Origin: Ktedonobacteria bacterium brp13
GTDB lineage: Bacteria > Chloroflexota > Ktedonobacteria > Ktedonobacterales > Ktedonobacteraceae
Direction: 5' to 3'
DNA: 64,000 nucleotides
NCBI GenBank assembly: GCA_015099395.1
Contig: AP024096.1
Span: forward strand, 7,419,485-7,483,484
Below the pieces are notes generated by a model, which saw nothing but the letters and a program-made list of their open reading frames with translations, did no database searches and was not told the DNA's origin. This document shows positions 46,337-55,574 of this stretch, piece by piece; position 1 is the first letter of the stretch, and every line of letters starts with the position of its first letter. The translations under genes and the position numbers were made by a program.

Positions 46337-46990
46337 TGTAAATTTTGGAATTCTGTGAGCGGAAATTTTGACAATTAGGTGAGCGGTAAAACGAGCAAAC
46401 AGATTGTTTTCTGACCCATAACCGTTCATGTAGTGTAATGAAGACGCTCCTGGAGCGGCATCAAAGAGCACCTTTCCTGACCCATAAATTTTCGCCTCGA
46501 TACGAAAAAAGGCCATTTGCGCGATTCCGACAGGCAGAAAACAATCTGCTTGCGGTCACGAAAACAATTGCGTCAGAGAGTGCCAGAAATACGCTTCTAT
46601 TGCCTCTTAACTGCTAAGATTGCGGATTCAACTTGAGTATGGCCGTTTGACCAACATGAGTGTGGCCGCGATCAGGAGAAGCTCTCAGTCAGCTCTATTG
46701 GCCGTGTTACCTGATCTGACACGAAAGAGGCACAGCCTGGCACCGAAGAGGTGCAACCGAGAAAATCAGGTGAGGTTCTGTGCTTCATCTCGCTCTACAG
46801 GCTCTTTGCCAAGTTTTTGAGGAATCGTAGCTCGTGGCCACACTCATGTTGGTCAAACGGCCATACTCAAGTTGAATCCGTAAAGATACACGAAGATTTA
46901 TGGCTCAAAATACGAACGGAATTGCGACAAACAACATTTACCGCTCACCTAATTGTCAAAATTTCCGCTCACAGAATTCCAAAATTTACA
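46337..46990. repeat. MITE A, copy 2, carrying MITE B at 46621-46882
   Basis: The outer element matches copy 1 (13516-13902) nearly base for base. A 262-bp MITE B with 47-bp TIRs interrupts it at 46621-46882, flanked by AAGAT on both sides (46616-46620 and 46883-46887). 654 minus 267 gives 387, the exact length of copy 1. Confidence 0.95.
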
Positions 46991-47335
46991 GGCACACAGT
47001 GTCAGTGCCAGGTAGAAATTCAGCGTGAGATTGGGCTGAGCTCCCACCAGCTGCATGGCGACCACCAGCAGCCCCTGCACCAGGAAATACCACCAGAAGA
47101 ACCGGGGCTGTACCAGGTCAGAAAGTCCTCTCCACAGCAAGAAGCTATACAGTGCCACCAACAGGAGAAAGAGCAGGGTAAGCGGGAGGGACGGGGGGGG
47201 CTTCATAGCAACCCGCGCCGAGCCAGAAACAGCATTCTGTATATAGTTCCCAACAAGCCACACAGCAACCGTCATGCCTATCCAGAGCAGGAGAAACCAG
47301 CGCAGCGGCGACTGGATAAGAGATTTCTTCTTCAT
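46949..47335 (-). pseudogene. N-terminal fragment of a membrane sensor protein, cut by MITE A
   Basis: Starts MKKKSLIQSPLRWFLLLWIG and has four hydrophobic helices within 115 residues, ending VGAQPNLTLNFYLALTLCAC. The last 13 residues (KFWNSVSGNFDN region) and stop are MITE A sequence. The truncated gene looks like the membrane-sensing part of a histidine kinase of the multi-helix type; the catalytic part is not found nearby. The assignment to a kinase is inferred from style only. Confidence 0.6.
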
Positions 47336-47651
47336 AACAACAGAGCCTCCTTCCTTGATGAGCGATGCTTTTCTATTTCCGCACTAGTATACCATTGCTT
47401 CCATCTCCTGCCCACGCCAAAATTACTCCCGTAATGTACTCCCGTAATGTATCCCCGCCTCTGCAGACATTTCTATCAAGGGAGGTTCCACGATGACAAA
47501 CAGCAGAACAAGCTGCTAGAGTAGCCAATGGAACACTATTCGCTTATTGGAAGACGAGTAGGTATCTGTCCCGTATCGTTGTCCGGTGTGATGATCTCCT
47601 TTTTTCACAGAGAGGAACGCCAGGCGACACACATGAAAGGAGAACCAAACT
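47336..47651 (+). promoter_or_regulatory. conserved leader of the second GT39 cluster
   Basis: Two tandem copies of TACTCCCGTAATG near 47427 probably mark the promoter; the PmrA-like box of the first cluster is absent. The mini-frame MTNSRTSC (47493-47519, SD GGGAGG) and flanking sequence match the leader at 36450-36626. Confidence 0.5.
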
Positions 47652-49691
47652 ATGGCTGAGGCATCCACAACACATCCTCAGGCAGAACCTGAACATCCGA
47701 TAGAACAACAGGAACCGAAGCGCTTTTCCGTGCACGGGCCGCGCCTTGCGCTCTTCGGCATTCTTCTCCTCACTGTCCTCATGGACTTCTACCGGCTGGG
47801 GCAGGATGGCTTCGATTCGTATTATCCGCCTGCGGTGCGCAGTATGATGGACAACTGGCATAATTTCTTTTTTGCCGCCTATGATCCCGGTGGCTACACC
47901 TCACTTGATAAGCCTCCGCTGGGCTTCTGGTTCCAGGTCTTGAGTGCCAAAATCTTTGGCTTTAACGCGGTCAGTGTCTTGCTGCCCCAGGCGCTCTGTG
48001 GGGTGCTCTCCGTGCTCTTACTCTATTACCTGGTGCGGCGCCACTTCGGTGTGGTGGCTGGCTTGATTGCGGCATTGGTCCTGGCCATCAGTCCGGTCAG
48101 CGTGGTGACCAATCGCAATGCGACCATCGATAGCACGTTAGCGCTGTGCTTGCTCATTGGAGCCTGGGCGGTGCTGCGCGCGGCTGAGACCGGGCGGCTG
48201 CGTTGGCTGCTGCTCACTGCGGTGATCGTTGGCATCGGTTTTAATATCAAGATGCTGGAAGCCTACCTGGTGGTGCCAGCCTTCGGCTTGCTCTACCTGT
48301 TGGCCGCTCCCACCAGCATCAGAAAACGAGTGCTCCACCTGGCCCTTGCCCTGCTCGTGCTCCTGGTCGTCTCGTTCTCCTGGGTGCTGGCGGTGGACCT
48401 GACTCCGGCGTCGCAGCGGCCCTACATTGGGAGTACCCAGGACGATTCGGAACTCAGCCTGGCACTGGGCTACAATGGCATCCAGCGCCTGCTGAGTGGA
48501 ACGGCTGGAGGAAAGACGACTGGTAATATTCCTGGTAACAATCCGAATAAAGGGAGCGGAGGATCAACAGGCCAGCCAGAGGGACAACCCACGGGAGGAG
48601 GGGCAAGGGGACCTGGTCCCCTGCGCCTCTTCACGCAGCAGCCACTGGCAGGGCAGGATAGCTGGCTGTTACCCCTGGCGATTCTGGGCATGATAGCGCT
48701 TGCCTGGCAGGGGCGTCCCCGCCTGCGCGAAAATCGCAAAGTGCACGCGCTGATTCTCTGGGGGATGTGGCTGCTCACCATGGGCATTTTCTTCAGCGTC
48801 GCGGGGTTCTTCCACGAGTACTACCTGACGGTGATGGCTCCCGCCATTGCTGCCCTCTGTGGGACCGGCCTGGTTGTGATGTGGCAGGATTATCGTCGTG
48901 AGGGCTGGCGCGGCTGGCTGTTGCCGATTTCCCTGCTGCTCACCGCCGCTGAGCAGATCGTGCTTCTCAGCAGTTACCCCACGTGGGGTCGGTGGATGAT
49001 TCCCTTGCTCACCGTCCCGTGCGTCCTGGTTGCAGGAGTGCTCATCAGCGCTCGCCTCCCGGTGCGCCTGCCTGGCAAGGAGCAAGTCGCCCGCATCCTC
49101 CTGCCAGCCCTGGCCGTCGGGTTGGTCGCGCTTTTGCTTGCCCCAATGGTGTGGGCAGCTATCCCCATCCTCCAGGGGACCGAATCGGATCTCCCCCTGG
49201 CCGGTCCGCAGGGGGGTAAAGGTGCCGGCCTCGCTGTCCAGGGTCCTGGTGGGCCGACCACCGGTGGGCAGGTACGACAGCAAGGCGGCATCATCGTGAG
49301 CACCGGCGGGCCGGGGCAGGCCACCGCTGATCCGGCGCTGGTTCGCTACCTGGAGGAGCATCAGGGCCACGCGCATGTACTGGCCGTCACCGACGTGGCC
49401 GGGAATGCTGATACCCTCATTCTCGCGACAAACAGGCCGGTGATGCCACTAGGCGGTTTTTCAATCTATCCGCTGACGGCCAGCGAAGCGGCATCCCTGG
49501 TCGCCAGTGGGACGGTGCGCTTCTTCCTGCTGACAAGCAGGAATCAGAGCACCGTGACGTCCTGGGTGGCGCAGCACTGCGCGACCGTGCTGCCGGGCTT
49601 GTGGCAATCCCCCCTGCCCGGCCCTCCTGCTGCCGTGAGTGCTCAACTGGATACCACCATCCTGTACGATTGCGCTACACTGCGTCGCTGA
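47652..49691 (+). CDS. GT39 (YkcB/ArnT-like) glycosyltransferase, paralogue 2
   Basis: 679 codons with AAAGGAGAA before the ATG. Very similar to the protein at 36627-38579 across the membrane core, including long identical stretches (e.g. the NRNATIDSTLALCLL helix), but it has an extra Gly/Pro/Asn-rich loop of about 25 residues after YNGIQRLL and a different segment in the C-terminal outer domain. Same predicted role: sugar transfer from a polyprenyl carrier on the outer face. Divergence is concentrated in outer loops, suggesting altered acceptor choice. Confidence 0.92.
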   Translation: MAEASTTHPQAEPEHPIEQQEPKRFSVHGPRLALFGILLLTVLMDFYRLGQDGFDSYYPPAVRSMMDNWHNFFFAAYDPGGYTSLDKPPLGFWFQVLSAKIFGFNAVSVLLPQALCGVLSVLLLYYLVRRHFGVVAGLIAALVLAISPVSVVTNRNATIDSTLALCLLIGAWAVLRAAETGRLRWLLLTAVIVGIGFNIKMLEAYLVVPAFGLLYLLAAPTSIRKRVLHLALALLVLLVVSFSWVLAVDLTPASQRPYIGSTQDDSELSLALGYNGIQRLLSGTAGGKTTGNIPGNNPNKGSGGSTGQPEGQPTGGGARGPGPLRLFTQQPLAGQDSWLLPLAILGMIALAWQGRPRLRENRKVHALILWGMWLLTMGIFFSVAGFFHEYYLTVMAPAIAALCGTGLVVMWQDYRREGWRGWLLPISLLLTAAEQIVLLSSYPTWGRWMIPLLTVPCVLVAGVLISARLPVRLPGKEQVARILLPALAVGLVALLLAPMVWAAIPILQGTESDLPLAGPQGGKGAGLAVQGPGGPTTGGQVRQQGGIIVSTGGPGQATADPALVRYLEEHQGHAHVLAVTDVAGNADTLILATNRPVMPLGGFSIYPLTASEAASLVASGTVRFFLLTSRNQSTVTSWVAQHCATVLPGLWQSPLPGPPAAVSAQLDTTILYDCATLRR

Positions 49692-49701
49692 TCCACGAGT
49701 T

Positions 49702-49735
49702 CCGGGTGCTGGTGCCATAAGACACCAGCGCCCGG
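49702..49735 (+). promoter_or_regulatory. intercistronic hairpin, paralogue 2
   Basis: CCGGGTGCTGGTG, loop CCATAAGA, CACCAGCGCCCGG. The loop is the exact reverse complement of that at 38603-38610, while flanking DNA is in the same orientation in both clusters. Confidence 0.65.
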
Positions 49736-49769
49736 CTCCCGATCTTTCTTGCTGAACGGATTCATCCCT

Positions 49770-50906
49770 ATGATAAAGAGACAATCACCAAGAGCAGACA
49801 CCGATCCAGTGAACCAACGGGCCCCATTGCGTCATCCAGAAGCGGGGCTCCTCCAACTCTATGGCAGCCACTCGCTGGCCTTCTTCGGTATGGCACCAGA
49901 ACATGAGCAGTTCCTGGCACCAGGGAATCAGGGATTGATCACCTATCGCGTGGTCAATCGCGTGGCGGTGGCCCTCGGAGACCCCTTGTGCGCGCCGGAG
50001 GCAGCCAAAGCAGTCACGCGCAGCTTTCTCGCCTTTTGCCGCATGCATCGCTGGACCGTCGCGTTCTATCAGACAGGTCCCGACTTTCTGGCGATCTATC
50101 GGGCCCTCCATCTGCATGCGTTCAAGATGGGGGAAGAGGCCATGCTCTTTCCCCAGACCTTCACCTTGCAGGGTTCTGCTCTCGCGAATGTGCGGACCAG
50201 TTGTCGGCGCGCCGAACGAGAAGGGGTGCAACTCCAGTGGTACGATGGCGTCCTGCCAGCCGCTGTAATGCAGCAGCTCGCAGCCATTTCCAATGCCTGG
50301 TTGGAGTGCAAAGGAGGCCGACACACGGAAGAGACAGGCTTCAGCACAGGGAGGCTGCATGAGCTCCAGATACACGCTCAACGAGCCAACCAGATGGCCG
50401 CTCTGGTCCACCCCTTCCCGTCGCTGCCGCTGGTGACAGGCGTCGCCTTGACTCGCGCTGGTCAGGCCTGCGCTTTTGTCACCTTTACGCCCATCTATGG
50501 AGCGGGAACTGGCGAGCAAGGCACCGATCAACGCTGGGGCTGGGCCCTCGATCTCATGCGCCGAACCGCGGATGCCCCGCCAGGAGTGATGGACCTGCCG
50601 CTGGTGCGAGCCATTGAGCGCTTTCAAGCAGATGGCGCGCATCGGGTCAGCCTGGGTCTGGTGGCCCTGGCTGATAGCAGGCAGGAGATGACCGCGGTGG
50701 GGAAGTGGTGTGCCGGCCTGGCCAATCGCCTGAGCGTGTTCGAGCATCGCCGGACGCTGTTCGCTTTCAAGCAGAAATTTCACCCTTGCTGGGAGAGCCG
50801 CTATCTGGTCGCCAGCTCCAGGCTTGCCTTGCCGAACATTGCCCTGGTGGTGCTGCGCCTGCGCCATTACTCAGGAAGAGGATTCATGAGGCTGCTAACA
50901 AGATAG
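49770..50906 (+). CDS. DUF2156 / MprF C-terminal-like protein, paralogue 2
   Basis: 378 codons from MIKRQSPR. Collinear with the protein at 38658-39812: YGSHSLAFFGMAP, VAVALGDPLC, LHLHAFKMGEEAM, NVRTSCRRAEREGV and FKQKFHPCWESRYLV. Same likely activity. A 70-nt gap with its own SD separates it from the GtrA gene, where cluster 1 has an overlap. Confidence 0.88.
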   Translation: MIKRQSPRADTDPVNQRAPLRHPEAGLLQLYGSHSLAFFGMAPEHEQFLAPGNQGLITYRVVNRVAVALGDPLCAPEAAKAVTRSFLAFCRMHRWTVAFYQTGPDFLAIYRALHLHAFKMGEEAMLFPQTFTLQGSALANVRTSCRRAEREGVQLQWYDGVLPAAVMQQLAAISNAWLECKGGRHTEETGFSTGRLHELQIHAQRANQMAALVHPFPSLPLVTGVALTRAGQACAFVTFTPIYGAGTGEQGTDQRWGWALDLMRRTADAPPGVMDLPLVRAIERFQADGAHRVSLGLVALADSRQEMTAVGKWCAGLANRLSVFEHRRTLFAFKQKFHPCWESRYLVASSRLALPNIALVVLRLRHYSGRGFMRLLTR

Positions 50907-50976
50907 ACCACTCGCGAGCCCACAGCTCCCCGCCGAGCAGCAAGGAGAGCATATATGTCTCACGGGAGGAAGTGCT

Positions 50977-51477
50977 ATGAAATGCGTGAAAGTGTCGCCC
51001 ATTCTAGGAATGGGCACCTGCTGGCAGGTTGCGCGCTACTGTCTGGTAGGGGCAGCGAATACGCTCATTGATGTGGGAATCCTTAATGTCTTGCTCTGGC
51101 GTTTTCCCACGCACAATGTCCACCTCCTGGTGGTCGAGAACTCTGTCGCGTATGCCAGCGGCGCGGTGAGTAGTTTTTTCTTGAACAAATACTGGACGTT
51201 TCGGCGCAGGCAGAGGCCAACCCGCCGGGAAGGAGGACGCTTTCTGCTCAGCGTGGCGCTCGAACTGGTTTCGAGCAATGGTCTGCTGTGGCTTGCAGGG
51301 ATGGCGTTATCTCCCTTCATAGCGAATGTGACCGTGTGGGGCAATGCCTCAAAACTGCTGGCCGTGGCCGTGGGCGCGGTGCTCTCGTATCTCCTCATGC
51401 GCTTCTGGATCTTTGCCAGTGGAACGCAGGACCGCGCGATCCCGCCAGGAACTTCTCCCCCGACAGCCGAAGTGTAA
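50977..51477 (+). CDS. GtrA-like flippase, GT2 half lost
   Basis: 166 codons with GGAGGAAG before the ATG. Residues about 12-150 are GtrA with four helices, closely similar to the N-terminal half of the fusion at 39809. The frame ends in the linker: codons GAA-GTG-TAA run into the terminal TGTAAAT of a MITE A relative at 51473. So the GT2 domain present in cluster 1 has been removed and the stop codon comes from the MITE. The GtrA unit may still work with the other cluster. Confidence 0.88.
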   Translation: MKCVKVSPILGMGTCWQVARYCLVGAANTLIDVGILNVLLWRFPTHNVHLLVVENSVAYASGAVSSFFLNKYWTFRRRQRPTRREGGRFLLSVALELVSSNGLLWLAGMALSPFIANVTVWGNASKLLAVAVGAVLSYLLMRFWIFASGTQDRAIPPGTSPPTAEV

Positions 51478-51648
51478 ATGTTGGAATTCTGTGAGCGGAA
51501 ATTTTGACAATGAGGTGAGCGGTAAGACGGGCAAACAGCTAAATAGATCATTAAAAAGGATACGTTGCAAACATTTTGTAGATTCTTGCTCGTTTTACCC
51601 GCTCATTGAATTGTCAAAATTTCCGCTCACAGAATTCCAACATTTACA
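51473..51648. repeat. MITE A-related element, 176 bp
   Basis: Inverted repeats with 39 identical bases start TGTAAATGTTGGAATTC; the internal part (about 75 bp) is unrelated to MITE A copies 1 and 2. It joins a broken gtrA-GT2 gene to a broken group II intron. Confidence 0.85.
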
Positions 51649-51649
51649 C

Positions 51650-52909
51650 TATTTGGAGGAATGGACGTACCACACGACCTACAGTGGCGTACCTCAAGGC
51701 TCAATCTGCGCTCCGATCCTGGCAAACGTCTACTTGCACGAATTAGACCTTTTCATGAAAACCATGAAAGAACAATTCGACAAAGGCGGACGACGCAAGG
51801 GAAACCGAGCGTACATACGTTACTCCAACAAAATCCATCGTCTCAGGAAGAGAGGAAATAGGCTGAAGGGGAAGGAGAACAGCAAAGAGACACTTCAGGC
51901 CATCCAAAAAGAAATCAAAGAGATCCAACGTCAAAGAAGACACCTGCCGAGTAGCGACCCATTCGACGAGGGATACAAGAGACTTCACTATTGCCGCTAC
52001 GCCGACGACTATGTAATTAGCATTATTGGCTCAAAAGCAGATGCCGAACGCATTCAGCAAGGGGTCAAGCGGTTCATCCAGGAGACGCTCAAGCTGGAAA
52101 TAGCCGAAGAAAAGTCTCATATCCGGCACAGCAAACAAGGAGCGACCTTTGTGGGATACTGGATCAAGACGTACTCAGGCGCTCGCGTAGTCAAGGTGCA
52201 ATGCAACGCACGACATACCACGCGAAAATCTATGTCTGAGCGTATCCAACTCCAGATTCCACCGGGAAAACTTCAGAAGTTCTGCGCAGAGAAGCGATAT
52301 GGAATCTACGAAAACGTCAAGGGCCGCCACAAAGCAGAACTCTCGACACTCAGTGATGCGGAAATTATTCTTGCCTACAACGGGGAACTCCGGGGCCTGG
52401 CGAATTACTACGCTCTGGCGCATAGTGCAAAAGGAGAGATGAACAAGCTTGCCCATATCTGGCAAACAAGCCTGTTTAAAACTCTTGCTCACAAGCACAA
52501 AACCCATGTGACAACCATCGCCAAGCGCCTCAAGACAGATGATGGCTACGTCCACACCGTTCAAGAAAAAGGAAAGACACGCACCATCAGACTTTTCCGG
52601 CTGAAAGACTTGAAAACGTCACCTTCTCCCTATCAAAGTATCGACATTCCTCCCAACACGTTTGCACTAACGCTCAGCCGTTCAGAACTGATCCGAAGGA
52701 TCAATGCGGAGCAATGCGAGTACTGCGAAACGAAAGAAGGTCCATTCCAAGTCCATCACATTCGGAAAATGAAAGATGTAGCAAACGGAAAAGAACTCTG
52801 GCAGCGCATCATGATAGCGAGACGCAGAAAGACACTCATACTCTGCGTCGGATGCCATCAACGATTACATGCCGGAACCCTCCCCGGAAGGAGCCAACTC
52901 AAGAGATGA
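51650..52909 (+). pseudogene. group II intron reverse transcriptase-HNH, 5'-truncated
   Basis: About 420 codons remain. The frame opens in RT block 4 (YSGVPQGSICAPILANVYL), continues with the active-site CRYADDYVISI, the thumb/X domain (GELRGLANYYALA) and a C-terminal HNH endonuclease (CEYCETKEGPFQVHHI and CVGCHQRLH). The first RT blocks, about 150 residues or more, and the intron 5' ribozyme domains are missing, replaced by the MITE A relative. The enzyme cannot be functional in splicing in cis. Confidence 0.92.
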
Positions 52910-52918
52910 GTAGAGGGC

Positions 52919-52952
52919 GAGCCGTGTACGGTTAACGCTGTACGCACGGTTC
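52919..52952 (+). ncRNA. group II intron domain V
   Basis: A 34-nt hairpin starting GAGCCGTGTACGGT and ending GTACGCACGGTTC, with the AGC triad at positions 2-4, is the standard domain V. A domain VI-like stem (GAGAGAGGG ... CTCCCTACTC) follows, and the intron end is near 53002. Confidence 0.88.
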
Positions 52953-53002
52953 TGAGAGAGGGTGACGAGTGATCTTGCAAAAGGCACTCGCTCCCTACTC
53001 TA

Positions 53003-53401
53003 TTGTCGATTCCACATCACCGCTTTATCGAAATGCTCCGTTACAAGGCCCAGCTTGTTGGGGTGATCGTCGTGGTTCGGGAAGAGAGCTATACGTCAAA
53101 GGCTTCGTTTCTCGACCTGGATGAGATTCCCAATTACGACCCAAAACGAACGGAAAAGCCAGCGTTTTCTGGCCAACGGGAAACCCGTGGATTATATCGG
53201 GCCTCCGATGGGCGGCGCATTCAAGCGGATGTCAACGGCAGTTACAATATTCTGCGCAAGGAGTTTCCACACGCATTCTCTGAATCCTTTCTTCGAGGAG
53301 GGCAGGAGATCTTGGGTGCAGCAGTTCACCCCCGACAACTGATTCGTAAGCGTAGGGAGGATACGGGTTCCTCTGTACGAATGAGCTGTCTGAATGGATG
53401 A
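53003..53401 (+). pseudogene. tnpB: TnpB (IS605 OrfB) C-terminal fragment, group II intron 3' exon
   Basis: About 130 codons starting directly after the intron: IPHHRFIEMLRYKAQLVG, EESYTSKASFLDLDEIP, RGLYRASDGRRIQADVNGSY and NILRKEFPHAF. These are the last RuvC-type motifs (E in EESY, D in ADVNGSYN) of IS200/IS605 TnpB. The first two-thirds of the gene is missing. The intron had therefore inserted into a tnpB gene before the 5' side was lost. Confidence 0.88.
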
Positions 53402-54962
53402 GTTGAAGCATTTGCTATCACTTTCCGATACTGTTGAAGGCCAGTTAAGACAATCGGTTCATGCGCTTCGTCGTTATTATCTCACTCATGATGGTGAAGC
53501 AGGGGAAGCGCACGCCCTTTTGCTCTTGCGCACCCATTGGTGTACACATCCCATGGATGAAGATACACTCAGACCACTTATGGAACTGCTCAGCAAACGT
53601 GGTTATCGCCAGGAAGCAGAAGAGTATTATCGCCGACTTTACAATCAATTAGCGGCGAAGGGACTTGCACCCGACCCATGTACCCAGAAAACCGCTCAGA
53701 ACTTGTATAGTAGACAGAGCATTCACAAAAATCAGTCAGAGGTAACGTCATCACTTCATGTCGAATCAGTATTTTCTTTCTATATGCAAAGAGGAGCAGA
53801 CGCTCCCTTTTCATGTATCAATACATCAAGTAGGATGGAAGATCACGAACCGGAAGAGCATAATAGTTTGCTAGAATTAGCAACCTTGCGAGGACAAGAT
53901 TTAGCAAATGATGCAATTGTGAATAATAGCGAAGTTACAAAATATCTTGATACTGTTTCCGCAAAAAATTTACTGCATTCTGAGGATTTGTTTCACCTTG
54001 AGCTGCATGAACGACTTCAACGTGCCTTGAGGAAGTCTGCTGTTATTGATAACGCGACGATAAAACGCCTTGAGAGCATCACGAATGATTGCTGGAGGAT
54101 GATACCTGTGGTGGCTGGTGTTGTTTCTCATCATTCACGACGGTATGTTTTAGAGTGTCTTGACATTGTGACAAGATTGTTGGAAGTCTCACAGCCAAAA
54201 ACGACCTATCAGCAACTTTGTTCAATTGCAGGGGAACTCTCTTTGATAACTGCAAATATCTCATCAAACATGCGAGACTACCATACTGCAAAGACTTACT
54301 ATGAACTTGGTATTGAGGCGGCACAGGAAGCGAAAAACATTCCTTTGCAAGCTGTTGGCTTGGTACGTTTGAGTTTTAATTCAACACGAAATGACCGGCC
54401 TGATGTATCTTTCCCTCTTGTCCAAGAGGCATTGTGTTTGATGAAGCAATGCGATAAACATGCAACCATGACGACGCGTGCTTGGATTGCTGCCGCACTT
54501 GCTGAGATCTATGCAAACTTAAAAAACGATAAAGATTGTTTTGCGATTTTAGAGCAAGCCGAGTTGCAAATAGATTCTGCAATACTAGAAGATGATCCCT
54601 ATCACACGACATTTTCATCATCTTTGCTGGCAGGATATAAAGGAAGTTGTTATACACTTCTTCAACTTCCAGAAGATGCAGAGACTGTTCTTCATGAAGC
54701 GCTCACCCAAATGTCTCTATCGTCTATCTATCAAAAAGGCTATATTCTCAGTGTTCTTGCAAATTCCTATATTCAAAAAGGCAAGATTGACGAAATGTGT
54801 AGATACGCAAGTGATGCTCTTGCAGTGGCAGCTCAGACAAAAGCACTAGAAATCTTTCAGCGTATTTGCAAACTGCGCACCGATGCAGCATTGTGGGCAT
54901 CTACATCGTATGTCAAAAATCTGAATGAGCAAATACATGACTTGGAACACGTCTTTCATTGA
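53394..54962 (+). CDS. TPR-rich regulator fragment (BTAD/XRE-TPR type)
   Basis: 522 codons with no good SD. The start overlaps the end of the tnpB remnant. The N-terminal part (LSLSDTVEGQLRQSVHALRR, LLLLRTHWCTHPMDEDTLRPL, GYRQEAEEYYRRLYNQL) resembles the bacterial transcriptional activator helical repeats, and the rest is a series of helical TPR-like repeats (YHTAKTYYELGIEAAQEAKN, LPEDAETVLHEALTQM). Related multi-domain regulators carry an N-terminal HTH, absent here, so the IS605 element probably cut off the DNA-binding part. It may still be translated and is followed closely by the flavoprotein gene. Confidence 0.7.
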   Translation: MDELKHLLSLSDTVEGQLRQSVHALRRYYLTHDGEAGEAHALLLLRTHWCTHPMDEDTLRPLMELLSKRGYRQEAEEYYRRLYNQLAAKGLAPDPCTQKTAQNLYSRQSIHKNQSEVTSSLHVESVFSFYMQRGADAPFSCINTSSRMEDHEPEEHNSLLELATLRGQDLANDAIVNNSEVTKYLDTVSAKNLLHSEDLFHLELHERLQRALRKSAVIDNATIKRLESITNDCWRMIPVVAGVVSHHSRRYVLECLDIVTRLLEVSQPKTTYQQLCSIAGELSLITANISSNMRDYHTAKTYYELGIEAAQEAKNIPLQAVGLVRLSFNSTRNDRPDVSFPLVQEALCLMKQCDKHATMTTRAWIAAALAEIYANLKNDKDCFAILEQAELQIDSAILEDDPYHTTFSSSLLAGYKGSCYTLLQLPEDAETVLHEALTQMSLSSIYQKGYILSVLANSYIQKGKIDEMCRYASDALAVAAQTKALEIFQRICKLRTDAALWASTSYVKNLNEQIHDLEHVFH

Positions 54963-54974
54963 AAAGAGAGTAAT

Positions 54975-55574
54975 ATGTCAGCTCAACGAGGAAAAAAGGT
55001 ACTCTATATCATCATTTGCGCGAGTTCTTCTGCTCCATTAGCAGAAAAGCTTATCATCCAAGCGAAAACGAATGGATGGGATGTTTGCATTCTTACAACT
55101 CCGCAAGGATACAACTTTTTCGACGTTCCTGTTTTTGCGCAACTGACTGAGTATCCGATACGAAGTCAGTACAAGCATCCAACAGAACCTGATGTGTTGC
55201 CGCGCGCTGACGCTATCGTCGTCTTCCCTGCTACGTTTAACACGATGAATAAATGGGCCAATGGGATAAGCGATACGCTCGCAGTTGGCATTTTATGTGA
55301 ATATATGGGATTGGGGTATCCCATCATTGCAGTTCCATGCTTCCGGACAGGCGGTGGACTCGACGGTCATCCAGCCTTCTTCAGAAGTATTGATTTTCTC
55401 AGAATGTGCGGAGTGAATGTCATATATGAGCCAGAGATGTATCCGCCAAAGAATCAAGTTCCCCCCGATGTGATCCTCGACGCATTGAATGGAATGATGA
55501 GTTCATTTACTGCTGAACAGGCTAAGAGCACAAAAAAGCTAGATAAAGAAATTATTCGAGAACTAGAACAGTAG
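54975..55574 (+). CDS. flavoprotein of the PPC-decarboxylase (HFCD) fold
   Basis: 199 codons, 12 nt after the TPR gene, with GAGAG upstream. VLYIIICASSSAPLAEKLIIQ and the segment with DVCILTTPQGYNF form the first Rossmann-like units; RADAIVVFPATFNTMNKWANGISDTLA is the classic FMN-binding aDaivvaPaTanT-K-a-GisD motif. The family binds FMN and includes phosphopantothenoylcysteine decarboxylase and peptide-cysteine decarboxylases. The active-site context here cannot be assigned to a substrate. Cotranscription with the TPR regulator suggests a linked role. Confidence 0.88.
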   Translation: MSAQRGKKVLYIIICASSSAPLAEKLIIQAKTNGWDVCILTTPQGYNFFDVPVFAQLTEYPIRSQYKHPTEPDVLPRADAIVVFPATFNTMNKWANGISDTLAVGILCEYMGLGYPIIAVPCFRTGGGLDGHPAFFRSIDFLRMCGVNVIYEPEMYPPKNQVPPDVILDALNGMMSSFTAEQAKSTKKLDKEIIRELEQ

